A DNA stretch of 64,000 nucleotides from Diplosphaera chodatii (taxonomy: Eukaryota; Chlorophyta; Trebouxiophyceae; Prasiolales; Stichococcaceae). The notes beneath the pieces are model-generated. The model had not been told where the DNA came from. It saw only the letters and a list, made by a program, of their open reading frames with translations, and did not search any database. Positions 34,901 through 45,300 of this stretch are shown here, in pieces. The first letter of the stretch is position 1; the number at the start of each line of letters is the position of its first letter. A program made the position numbers and the translations under genes. The DNA lies in NCBI GenBank assembly GCA_032358165.1, contig JAALGY010000037.1, positions 1,265,001-1,329,000 of the forward strand, given 5' to 3'.

Positions 34901-37800
34901 AAGCAAAACATGCATGTGTGCATGTGATCCTGCCAGTGAGCTTGTATCATCCCACTCAACCTCTGCTTTTAAAGAAATAAGGACAGCATGTATGCAGTGC
35001 TTCTGTCCGCCCTGGTGAGACTGTGCAGCAGGATCAGTTGCGAGGACATTCACCAAAGCCGACGGTGCTCATGGTCTCTGTGGCCCAGTAGACGGACGCC
35101 ACCCAGATGTGTGTCCCCGGCGCATATGCGAGGCTGCTACCAGCTGCGTGCAAAGGGTGTGGCCAACACATCTGAACTTCCGCCACGACAGCATGCTCGG
35201 GCTCCAGTGGGCCATGCATAATGATGAGCGTCAAGTGCAGCAGGCGGCGCGAGGAGGTGGTGCAGATGCATGCGGATCTGAGGTTGATGTCATGTGATGC
35301 GCACCAACGTTGTCAAGCCAGCTGGCATGGTCCGCGCCACTCTCGATGCGGGCCACCAGATACCTGCAGGCAGGCTGATTTCAAGAACTGAAAGAGTTGG
35401 GCCATGCACATGTCAGATCAGCAGAGAGTAACCGCTGCACCAATGAGACACTGGGTGAGCAGCTGGCAGCAGCGCACCAGATGCAGCCCATGAGGTTGAT
35501 GACCAGCGTGGTGGTGTAGAACAGGACCAGGAAGTAGCCCATGTTGTGGGGCAGCCAGCGCACCATCGTCGGCAGCAGCGACTGCCGCACCGCTGCCTGC
35601 GCAGCGCAGCCGGGCAGGCTGCTGACGCGCAGGATTGCGGGTCAAGGTGGCGATGTGATGACGCTGGTCACCAGCTATGTGTTGAGTCAACAGGACAGGG
35701 CAGACAGCAATCAGAGAGGAGCGAGCCGACACTCAGCTATGCGTTGCTGGCATCGGCAGTTATGCCGAGTCCTGCTCCAGCAGCTCATCTGCCTGCCAGA
35801 GCGTGGATTGCGATGTGCGCACCCGGATGACGTGCAACAAACGCAGCAGCCGCAGGCAACGCAGCCCCCGGAGCACGATGAGCCCCGTGTGGCTGGGCCG
35901 CTCTCCCGGGGACACCGCGACCAGCAGCACCTGCCCGCAACAGCAGGAAAACCTGTTCACACCTGCCATACTGTTTGCCAGCAACGGGTCCTGTAAAGGG
36001 CAGCCCTTCCTGTAGCACTGATTCGGGTGTCAATATCAAGCGGTTGGGGATGCCTTTCATCTGTGGCACACCATTGTCACCTCTGCCCACAGGCTGGCAG
36101 TGACGGCTAGGTCCAGCAGGAACGAGCTGTGCAGGATGTAGTGCAGCGCCACGAGCTTGTGGTCCATGACCAGCGCCCTGCGCATGCGGTTGACGATGAT
36201 GAGGCCGGTGAAGAATGTTCCCACCATCTCCAGGCTGAAGATCACCGCTGCAGGGAGGGACACAGCGGCATCAGTCAAGTCCACCAATCACCCTGTAGGC
36301 TACAATGTCGTCTCCAAGGACATAGAACACAAGAACACAAGATCCACTGCGCACCGGAAACAAGATCCAGGATGGTGACCCAGCTCCAACCAAAGTCTGG
36401 CACCCGGAACACCGCAGTGATCGGCAGCAGAAAGGCTGTATAGGTGCTGTCCTGCACAGCACAGGTGTTGCACGTGGAAATTGCCTAGGCAGGGTGACGT
36501 GCGGAATGTGCACTTCCAACTTCGAAGGCCATCGAGCTTAGAGGCAGCGAAGGTAGTTGCAGCAGATGAGCCGTGCAGTCGACGAAGGCGAAGCCTGCAC
36601 CCAGATGCTGACGACCACGTGCAGCAGGATGGGCACCAGCCCGGTCGGGCGCAGCATGAAGGCGCGCTGCCGGCAGCAGCGGCAGCGACCCTTGCCGTTG
36701 GTTCCATTGTCCCCACCACCCCTGCATGCAGACAGCTAGGTTTGACCGGCATGATTGCTTGACACAGGCAAACCATGAACCGAGCATTCCACTTCTCTGC
36801 AGTATCCTTTATTTTCCATGCTCGAACAGCAACATCGAGTCACTGATCAAGATGGACGTGTGCAGCGGCCCAAACACTGTTCATCAGAGCGTAGGCATAC
36901 CTGGATTCGACAATGTGCCCAGCAGTGCCCAGGTGAACACTGCGTCGCTTGCCCTGCAGCCGCCGCTTCTGCTGCTGACTGGGATCCGTGTACTGCGCCC
37001 ACAGCGCCCGGCTGACTCGCTGCTGTGGCGCCATGCTGCTGTGGGTCAGCTCTGCAGATCAGGCCACCCCAGACAGTGAGCGTGGGCGTATGGTCGGTTG
37101 CAAACACACCGCTGCCTTCCTTGCAGGGCTGGACTCCCATGGTGTATGTGATATGTGCGTAGGCAGTCCATCAGTGGCTGGAGTTCTCCAACTTTCAATC
37201 CAAGGTGGCTGAGCATGCTCCAGACCTGAGAGGTGATATGGGTTCCACTGTTCTGGTGCACGGACGTCCCTGCCAACGTGCTGCTGGGCAGGCACCCCTC
37301 CGGAGCCAGCCGCACAGTTGCGTCCCTCTGCAACTAGCATACAAATTCTGCTATGCAAGGGTCTGCCAACCCTCGGGAACCAGGCTCGACACAAGGGCCT
37401 TCGTTGTGGGATAGGGCCAAGCATTTCACTGGGTGTGTGTGATTCAGCAAGCGGTGCCAAGTGTGCCGGTAAGGCACGGCTCCAGCACATGTTCAAATCA
37501 TGCACACGCACGCGGCACGCAACCAATGATACCACCTGCATCTGTCAGGCAATCAGCAGCCAGCAGGCTGTCATTCAAGCTGGCTGGCAGATGGCCCATG
37601 TCTGACGGTACAGTGTCAGAGACGGAGTGCTGCTGTGCCTCTGCACTGCCGCTGCCAGCACCCTCTGCCAGCTTGCAACCTCGGCACTCAGATGAGGCGG
37701 CTGCGACTTGTACAGCTATGTGGCCTGCTGCCGCGTCTGCGGCTGAAATGCTGCCGCTGTCTCCGATGCTGTTGTGCGTGCCGCTGCAGCTGGCACTCAT
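31915..37800 (-). CDS. Second K+ channel paralog with cyclic-nucleotide-binding-like domain, shorter C-terminus
   Basis: This tandem paralog of the 18-29 kb channel is on the same strand. First exon 37536-37800 (ATG at 37800, MSASCSGTHNS). Recognisable blocks: about 36960-37035 (YTDPSQQQKRR), 36610-36665 (S1), 36430-36460 (TYTAFLLPITAVF), 36085-36250 (S2-S3), 35830-35950 (S4, LRGLRCLRLLRLLHVIRV), 35500-35600 (S5), 35050-35160 (pore), 34800-34860, 34580-34630 (S6), 34165-34240, 33893-33985, 33612-33730 and 33255-33385 (CNBD), 32690-32830, 32320-32400, 32050-32150, 31915-31995 (stop). The filter is STVGFGDI, again K+-selective in type. It ends soon after the segment matching LRTIGR of the paralog and so lacks the long low-complexity tail. 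Some N-terminal exons are not resolved. It is divergent from the cysteine synthase gene. Confidence 0.85.
32222..32249. repeat. Tandem 14-bp duplication
   Basis: GATGTTCGACATCT is present twice head to tail, identical, inside an intron of the second K+ channel gene. Confidence 0.9.
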
Positions 37801-38305
37801 CCCATCCCTGCCAACATTCAGATGGGAGAGCTAGCACGGCGGCAGGAAGCATTCACGTCAATCATGAGGGAGTAGCATGTGCAAAGTCCCGCTCTTGGCC
37901 ACAGGTTGCCTTGCTACAGCAGGGCAAAGACCCTGGAACCTATCACTGTTCGGCCCCGCCAGTTCAATGAAATTGCAGGACTGCTCTGATCTGCTGTGAG
38001 CTGTCGGATTGTCGCTTGTCCCGTGCAATCACTGCTGGAGTGCAAGCAGCTGTCTCGGCATCCAGACGGACACCTAGCAGAACATCGGCGGCAGGCCGGC
38101 ACCTACAGGCAGCCACCCTGCAGCAGAAACATGAATCAGGCAACCAACACGTGCCCAGGTGTCGCGTCTGCCATGCTGGTGCACAAGCAAGAAGAGCGGC
38201 TTTGCAACTGGGTGTCGGGCTCAGGCGTGTCAGACACTCGTCACGATTGCTGTTGTCAGGCGTGTGCCGGCGCTGGTCGGAGGTGTCTGCCTGTTGGTGC
38301 TTTTG
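37801..38305. promoter_or_regulatory. Divergent intergenic region, probable shared promoter
   Basis: About 500 bp separate the start codons of the second K+ channel (minus) and the cysteine synthase fusion (plus). No specific element was recognised; the promoter role is inferred from the arrangement only. Confidence 0.3.
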
Positions 38306-41300
38306 ATGCTTCATGTAAGCAAGCCTCGGCCAGGGCCAGCGCTACGCCAGAGCAGCAGCGAGGCAGGCGGACAGAGGTTATCTAGCAGGTCCCAAGCAGC
38401 TCCCGACAGGCGGAGCTTCCTGACCATGGTGGCACATGCACCGGTCGCCGCAATGGCAGCGGAAGGCAGCGCCATGGCGGAAAGGACAGGCAACGGCGCG
38501 TCACCTGCCCAGCTGGACGGCTTGTGCGATGACGGCTACCCCACCATCGAGCATCAGGCATGTCAACATCACAGAGGCGTCGCTGCTGCACTGCCACATC
38601 CCACATTCGTCGCTTTGCATGCGGCATTACGGAACATGTTCTCGTGTCAACCAAGTGCTGGCTGAGAAGGAGAACCATCCCCTATTCCTGCTATTTTTGT
38701 ATGCTGGACGCGCCAGGTCGGTCGGACGCCGCTGGTGCGGCTGCAGCGGCTGCCGGGCAAGACGTCCAATATCATCCTGGCGAAGCTGGAGGGCGACAAC
38801 CCCGCTGGCTCCGTCAAGGATAGGTGAGGATCAACAGGTCTACCCATGACAGGCAGCAGTGTCAGGGTTGTGAAACAGCGCTGGCGCATCTCTGAGGCGC
38901 AGCCTGAAGTGGCTCAGAAGCACTGCATTGTGTATGTCAGGCCCGCGCTCAGCATGATCAGCGAGGCAGAGCGCAAGGGGACGCTCAAGTCCGGCGACAC
39001 GGTGATCGAGGCGACCAGCGGCAACACGGGCATCGCGCTGGCGATGGCGGCCGCCATCAAGGGCTACCCGATCAAGCTCATCATGTGGGTGCCCCTAGTG
39101 AACCCAGCCGTTGCAGAGCAGACCGCACAGGTCTGCAAACAGCATTAGGTGTTGGAAGTCCCTTGTATGTTTTACTGTGCTCAGGTTCCACGATGCTGTC
39201 ATGTCCTGTTGTTTCCGTGTGTTGCAGGCCAGCAAACATGAGCGAGGAGAGGCGAGCCGCGATGGCGGCGTATGGCGCGGAGCTCATCAGCGTGCCACCA
39301 GTGCGCTTGTTGCTGCCTGCTAAGTGGCATGCTTAGCACCATCGACGGATCACGATGAGTCAAGCTGGCGCCTCAATTGCAGCGTGTGGCATTTGTAGCA
39401 TGCTGGAGTGCTATGCCTCCTGCCAGTGGAGAGACATTTGCTCTGCTCACAATGCAGGGCAAGATGGAGATGGCGCGGGATCTGGCGGCGGAGATGGCGG
39501 CCCGGGGGGAGGGCGTGGTGCTGGACCAGTTCGGCAACGCGGACAACCCGCTCGCGCACTACAGGGGCACAGGTGCAGACTGCCGGGCATGTTCAGACTG
39601 CTGGCCAACTTCGTGTCCGCCTGTACTTTGGACTCGCCGACATATAGTGCCAGATTTTGCTTTGGTGGCCAATGAACACCTGATGGCGACCATCACGTGG
39701 TCTATCACGTGCATGCTTTGCACCATCGATCTTGTGAAGGATTCTGGCGATGTGCAGGTCCGGAGCTGTGGGAGCAGACCAAGGGGCGCATCACCCACTT
39801 CGTCAGCAGCATGTGCGCCCTGCCCATGTTCCAGACCTGCTATCTGACGCACCGTGTCATTCTGGTATTTTGTAGCACTATGCCGTCTGTCACGACTGGA
39901 TCATGTCTGTGTTTCAACATGACAATACCCTGGATGCAGGGGCACCACGGGCACCATCATGGGCGTCTCGCGGTACCTCAAGGGGCAGAACCCCGACGTG
40001 CGCATCGTGGGGCTGCAGCCATCAGAGGGCGCCTCCATAGCGGGTGCGCAGCTTTCCGCGGCCATTCATGTGGCTGGAGTCTGCAGACCACATTTCGACA
40101 CGGCAGTGTGACGATGGCAAACTGGCTCTACGTACGCCGGCTACATCTGCCAGGGATCCGGAAGTGGCCGAAGGAGTACCTGCCCAGCATCTTCGAGGAG
40201 CAGCGGGTGGACCAGGTTATGGACATCTCCCAGGGGGAGGCGGAGGAGACGATGCGCTCCCTGGCGCGCGTCGAAGGTCAGGGTTTAGGCTGTAGGCTCT
40301 GTATGACAGAAAAATGCTAGTGGCACCGCACGAAGCATCGGCCATCGACTCATGTGAGCGGTGGATAAATTGCTCATGTTGTGATCATAGGCAGAAACGC
40401 TGCTGTTGGCATCAACAGAGTCCTGTGCATATTTTATAGCAGTCTCAGCCGGGTCGTGAAAGGCTTGCAGCTCGTTGCAATGACAACTGTTGCCGCTGCC
40501 GCCATCTGCAGGCATCTTTGCTGGCGTGTCCTCCGGTGGTGCCATCAGCGCGGCGCTGCGGCTGTCGGCCACGGTGGAGAACGCCACCATAGTCGCCATC
40601 GTGTGCGACCGTGGGGACAGGTGTGTTTACTACAGCACCGTCTTTGTGACGAGTGCAGCATACCAAATCTGCTATCAGATGTGGAATGGCAGCGGCAGCT
40701 GATACCCTGGGCCATGCTACAGAAGCATGTGCCGGCCTTGCAGCGGGACCCCGGGCTTGAAGCACCAAGATTGCACACAATAGCATCGGCTTTGACCTTC
40801 CTCATCTGCACCCCCAGGTATCTATCCACCGGCGTGTTCTCAGAGGCCGCGGCGGCTGGGGACCCCGGGCCATGCACAGTGGCCGAGTTTCCCTCTGCGA
40901 CCGCGCGGCTGCTGTTCTTCCCGGCGCCCCACCTGGTCGTCTTCAGAGCCAACGACGACCCGGACACAGGTGCCACCGTGCAGGAGCGGGTTGGAAGACC
41001 TCCAGGAAGTTGGCTCAAGGCTCCAGCTGCTGCAGCGGCCAGCAGTGTGGCATGCGCTGCTGGAGTGAAGCTGCACCGCGCATCCAGTGTTCCGTGCTGC
41101 AAGCGTGTGATGTCAGGACCCGGCACGACCCGTCGGATGCTGGCGGTGTGCAGGCGAGGCGTGGTGCCCGGACGTGCGGCGCACGCTGCCGGCGGTGCGG
41201 CGGGCGGCCAAGGCGGCCGGCGGCACCCTGCTCGAGGTACATAAGCAACGTCACGGTGGCAAGGGCGTGCTGGCGAGCGTGCTTGATACCCGTTTCGACA

Positions 41301-41798
41301 GCTGCCTGACACATCTACCTAAGCAGCAGCGTTCCCGGTGCTCGCTGCAGTATGGCCTGCTGTTCGCACGGTTGCAACCAGCAGCGTCTCAACACCGTGT
41401 AAGCTGTGTGGGCATGTGCTCGCTGCGCAGAGGTATGCACCCTGAACATCCACGGATATGCACATGCAGGTGCTGGTGGGGGACAGGCCGACCTGGAAGT
41501 CTGCGGACCACCCCTTCCGGCACGATCCGCGGCTGCAGCTCAGCGGCATCCCGACCCTGGTGCACTGGACGCCCGACGGCCCCGGGGCGCGGCTGGGTGA
41601 GGGATGCAGACCCACGTTGCACTGATTGGTCTCAGAGCTCCCACTTGGCGATTATCGTTCTCTGCCGACGAGGCTGCTTGTGGCTTGCATTGCGCAGGGT
41701 CGGAGCTGGAGCGGACAGGCAGCGAGGAGGAGGCAGAGGCGCTGGTGCGCGACTTCCTGCAGCGCCTGGGCCACCCCGCAGCAGCTGGCACAGCGTGA
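38306..41798 (+). CDS. cysM: Cysteine synthase B fused to a TXNDC17-type thioredoxin domain
   Basis: Exons: 38306-38557, 38717-38823, 38941-39084, 39228-39300, 39458-39572, 39758-39812, 39940-40043, 40154-40276, 40512-40620, 40818-40969, 41154-41236, 41470-41597, 41698-41798. Residues about 80-400 are a full Cys[22 protein letters not shown] (PLP lysine), [67 protein letters not shown]. The enzyme makes cysteine from O-acetylserine with sulfide or a thiosulfate-type donor. In place of a stop, exons continue into a TXNDC17-like fold: [55 protein letters not shown]. The usual WCPDC is WCPDV, so the second cysteine is missing. The N-terminal 80 residues look like an organelle transit peptide. 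The first intron has a GC donor. One extra C in a five-C run near 41580 breaks the frame between the last two exons. Confidence 0.92.
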
Positions 41799-42393
41799 CG
41801 CATCCGTGCGACCTCGGCAGGGGCACTTCATGCACAGCAGTGTGCCGGCAGCAGCAGGATCCTTGCACAGTCTGCCCCTTGCAGCAGCCACCTCATGGTT
41901 TGCTCGTTGGAGGGGCCATCCTGTGATGCATTGGCGGAGTGCATGCAGCTCGTCACTGTTGCTGTCCAGGGTTGCCACATGTCAACGGCTGCTGCTAGCA
42001 GTGGCATCCCAGGAGACGAGCCGTATTTACCATGGGTCTGATATTGGCATACACTGCTCTTGGTGCTGGCGTCCGCAGAAGCCGTGGTTTGCACTTGGAC
42101 AGTACTGTAGATGTAATCTGTGTGTAGCGCTTCTGCAACACAATGATGGAAGATTTGGTCTTGTACTGGATCCGATCTGGCCACCCCAGGGTGGCCACCC
42201 TGAGCCGAGTCAGAGTCAGCTTCGCACCGCGGCCACAACATGAAAATTGCACACCAGTTGCCCACGGACCGAGTCGACTCGAGCTGATCAGGTCGAGGCG
42301 GCCTGATCAGCGCAGCGTTTGCAGCTGTGTACCTGTTTCCATCGCAGTTTGCCAAGTTTGCAAGCCAATTTGATAGTGAAGCAAAAGCTCAGC
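41799..42393. other. Intergenic region between two plus-strand genes
   Basis: No supported coding sequence. A TGTAA polyadenylation-type signal lies at 42112-42116, 314 nt past the cysteine synthase stop. Confidence 0.5.
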
Positions 42394-45300
42394 ATGGCTC
42401 CGCACTCTGCAGTGCTGGGCACCAGCCCCACTGTGCGCAACAGCACATCGCAGCACCAGCGGAACAACAGCAAGGGCAACGTCGTGCCTTTCACGAGGCG
42501 CACCGGCTTCGGGGTTCCAGAGAAGTCGGATGGCAGCAGACCCGAGGGCAGCAGCAGGCCCGAGGGCTCCTCTGTGCCCGCCCGCCAGCGGTACAGCTTC
42601 GACGACAGAGGCTACAGCCGCAGTCCGGGCGGCTCAGGCCTCAGCAGCCGCAGCCTGCCCGCCTTACGACGTCCAGAAATTGCGAACCCTCAGACAGTTC
42701 AGCGGGGCTTTGCCCCGCCGCAGCGTCCGCCGCCCAGCCCCCAGCAGCCGCGGCGGGCGTCGACTGGCGCCGCAGCTGCGCCCAGCGGCGTCCCTGCGGC
42801 GGCCCCAGTGGCGTCCGCGGGGCTGCTCACGCGACAGTTCTCCAGCGACGCCGTGAAAACCGTCCACGCCCCATCGGACCTGCAGGTGCAACTCCTGGAA
42901 CCCACAGCATGTGTGATGTCTCCCATGCCAGCGCCGCGGGGGGCGTGTTCCTTCTCGCCTGCCCGCTCGTTGACCCTGCTCGGCGCGGGCTGACCTCATC
43001 CCGTGCTTTGAAACGGAGGGACGGCAACCCCTTGCCGTTTGCGAGAGCAAGCTTGCAGCACCCGTTTGCTCACATCTCTGATCAGCACCTTGAGGGCTTT
43101 GTGGGCTACGGGACGGCGACCGGGCCCTGTGTGCCCCGCTTTGCACGAAACCCTCGCGACATCCGGTTGCTCCAACAGGTGCAGCTTGCTCTGAGGCGAC
43201 GGCCCGTCCCTGCGCCGTGTGTCCTGACTTGTGTCTCCATGCTGCTGCAGAGGAAGCTGGAGAAGTGCATGGAGCAGCCAGCTGCAGCGCCCCCCAACGG
43301 GTCCGGCAGCCTGCCGCAGGGGCTCGTGACCTCGGACGCCGCTGCAGCCCAGCTGGCCTCGCTCCAGGTTGGCACACCGCACCCCTGCTGCTGCAAATGC
43401 AGTATGTGCTGACCTGAGGCTGCACACACCCCGCCCGCATGTCCTGCCATGTGCTGAGAGGTGTTCCTTCGTGTGGTATATATCAAGGCGCTTGATTATC
43501 ATCGTTGATCGCCCACTCGCAGGCGAAGCACGCGATGTTTGGCGGCCCAGTGGTGGCACGCGCGCACGCGCTGGCGGCGGCGACGCTCGCGCCGGCGCGC
43601 CTCGCGGCAAACGCAGCCACAGCCGGCATCCTGGCGGATCTGGGCCTGGACGCTGACACCGTCGCGGCCGCGCTGCTGCACGACACGCTGGATGCCTCCC
43701 CCCTCACCCGCCCGCAGCTGGAGAAGCTGATGCCGGGGGCGGTGGTGGACATGGTGGCCAACGTCTCACGCATCACAAGCGCCTGCCAGCTGCTGCAGAC
43801 CGACTCCGCGGCACAGGAGCCGGAGACCGCGTCGAAGCTGACCACGATGCTGCTGGCCATGGCGGACGTGCGCGCCGTGCTAGTGGCGCTCGCGGCCCGC
43901 CTGGCCCGGCTGCGGTCGGCGGCGGCGCTGGCAGGTGACCACCCTGCAGCTCTGCACTGCGATCGCCGCTGGCAGTGCTGAAGCGCGGTGTGGCAGTGCT
44001 GTAGACTGTGCCTGCAGCACTTCCACACGTTGCGCAGCCACTGCCAGTGTGTCTGTTGGCTGCTGTTCTGCTGTCGACGCCTTGCTTACTCAAGGCGTGA
44101 TCTGCTGATGCAGAGTGCAGCACTGCCCACTTGGAACAAAGCACAACCTGATGCCACAGTGTCGCCCTGAAAACAAGTCGTCAGCTGTGTCACATCGAGC
44201 TCATTAACGGCTGGTCTTTGGCGCAGCTGCGGGGGGCGCGGACCTGCGGGCGGAGGCGGAGCACGGGCTGCGCGTGTGGGCGCCGCTCGCCAACCGCCTG
44301 GGCGTGTGGGGGCTGAAGGCGGAGCTGGAGGACCTGTGCTTCCTGGTGGGTTTGTGATCGCAGTACCTGTGATGTGGTGTCCAGAAGTATGATGGCTTGT
44401 GGCTCGCCAAGCACCATCTGGTCGTCTTGGCAGGATTTTCGTACACGTCGGTTGCTGCATGTCATCATGCATCGCGGCCACGACGGTCCCAGGAACACCG
44501 CTGCAGCAGCTGCGCATGCCACAGCTGCTGCGCGGGTTTAGTGGCTGTCCTGGCTGCATCATGCCATACGCAGCATGGCCGCACGTCTGCTTGAGTGCTG
44601 CGTACGAACAGAGAATCAGCAGAGCACAGCAGAAGTGAAGTACAAACGTTCATTGCACTGCAGGTGCTGCAGCCGCAGCGGGCCAAGGAGCTGCGGGACT
44701 CCCTGGCGCAGCCGCAGTCCCGCGCGGGCCTGGCCGCCGCGCTGACGCAGCTCAAGTCCCGCCTGGATGACGTCGGCCTGTCCTACGACGACCTGTCGGG
44801 TCGCCCAAAGAACCTGTATGGTGTGCACGCCAAGCTGCAGCGCAAGGGCATTGCAGACGTCGACGTCAGCCAGGTGCACGATGTGCGGGCGCTGCGGCTG
44901 ATCGTGACGTCCAAGCGCGACTGCTACGCGGCGCTGCGGGAGGTGGAGCGCCTGTGGCCCTGCGTCCCCGGCCGCTTCAAGGACTACATCCGCACGCCCA
45001 AGGCGAACGGGTACCAGAGCCTGCACACGGTGGTGGCGGGGCCCGACGGGCTGCCCATCGAGGTGCAGATCCGCACCGCCAAGATGCACTACATCGCGGA
45101 GTTTGGCGTCGCGGCGCACTGGCGGTACAAGGAGCAGCTGACCGCCTCGGGCGACGGCGCCACCGCCCACAGCGACCAGCTGGTCGGGTGCGCCTTTCGG
45201 TCGCACACCGTGTCACAGTGCTTGCATGCGGCTGTATGTGTGTGCTTTGATGAGCCTGTGGTTGGCGACCAGCAACAGCAGCGCCACGGCGGTGTGTGCA

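Noticed and set aside
42327..43412. 361-codon plus-strand frame
   Set aside because: It overlaps RSH exons 1 and 2 in another frame in its first part; only its end shares the RSH exon 2 frame, so it is not a separate gene.
44616..45206. 196-codon minus-strand frame
   Set aside because: It lies exactly opposite the RSH synthetase exon, whose plus-strand reading has unmistakable conserved motifs.
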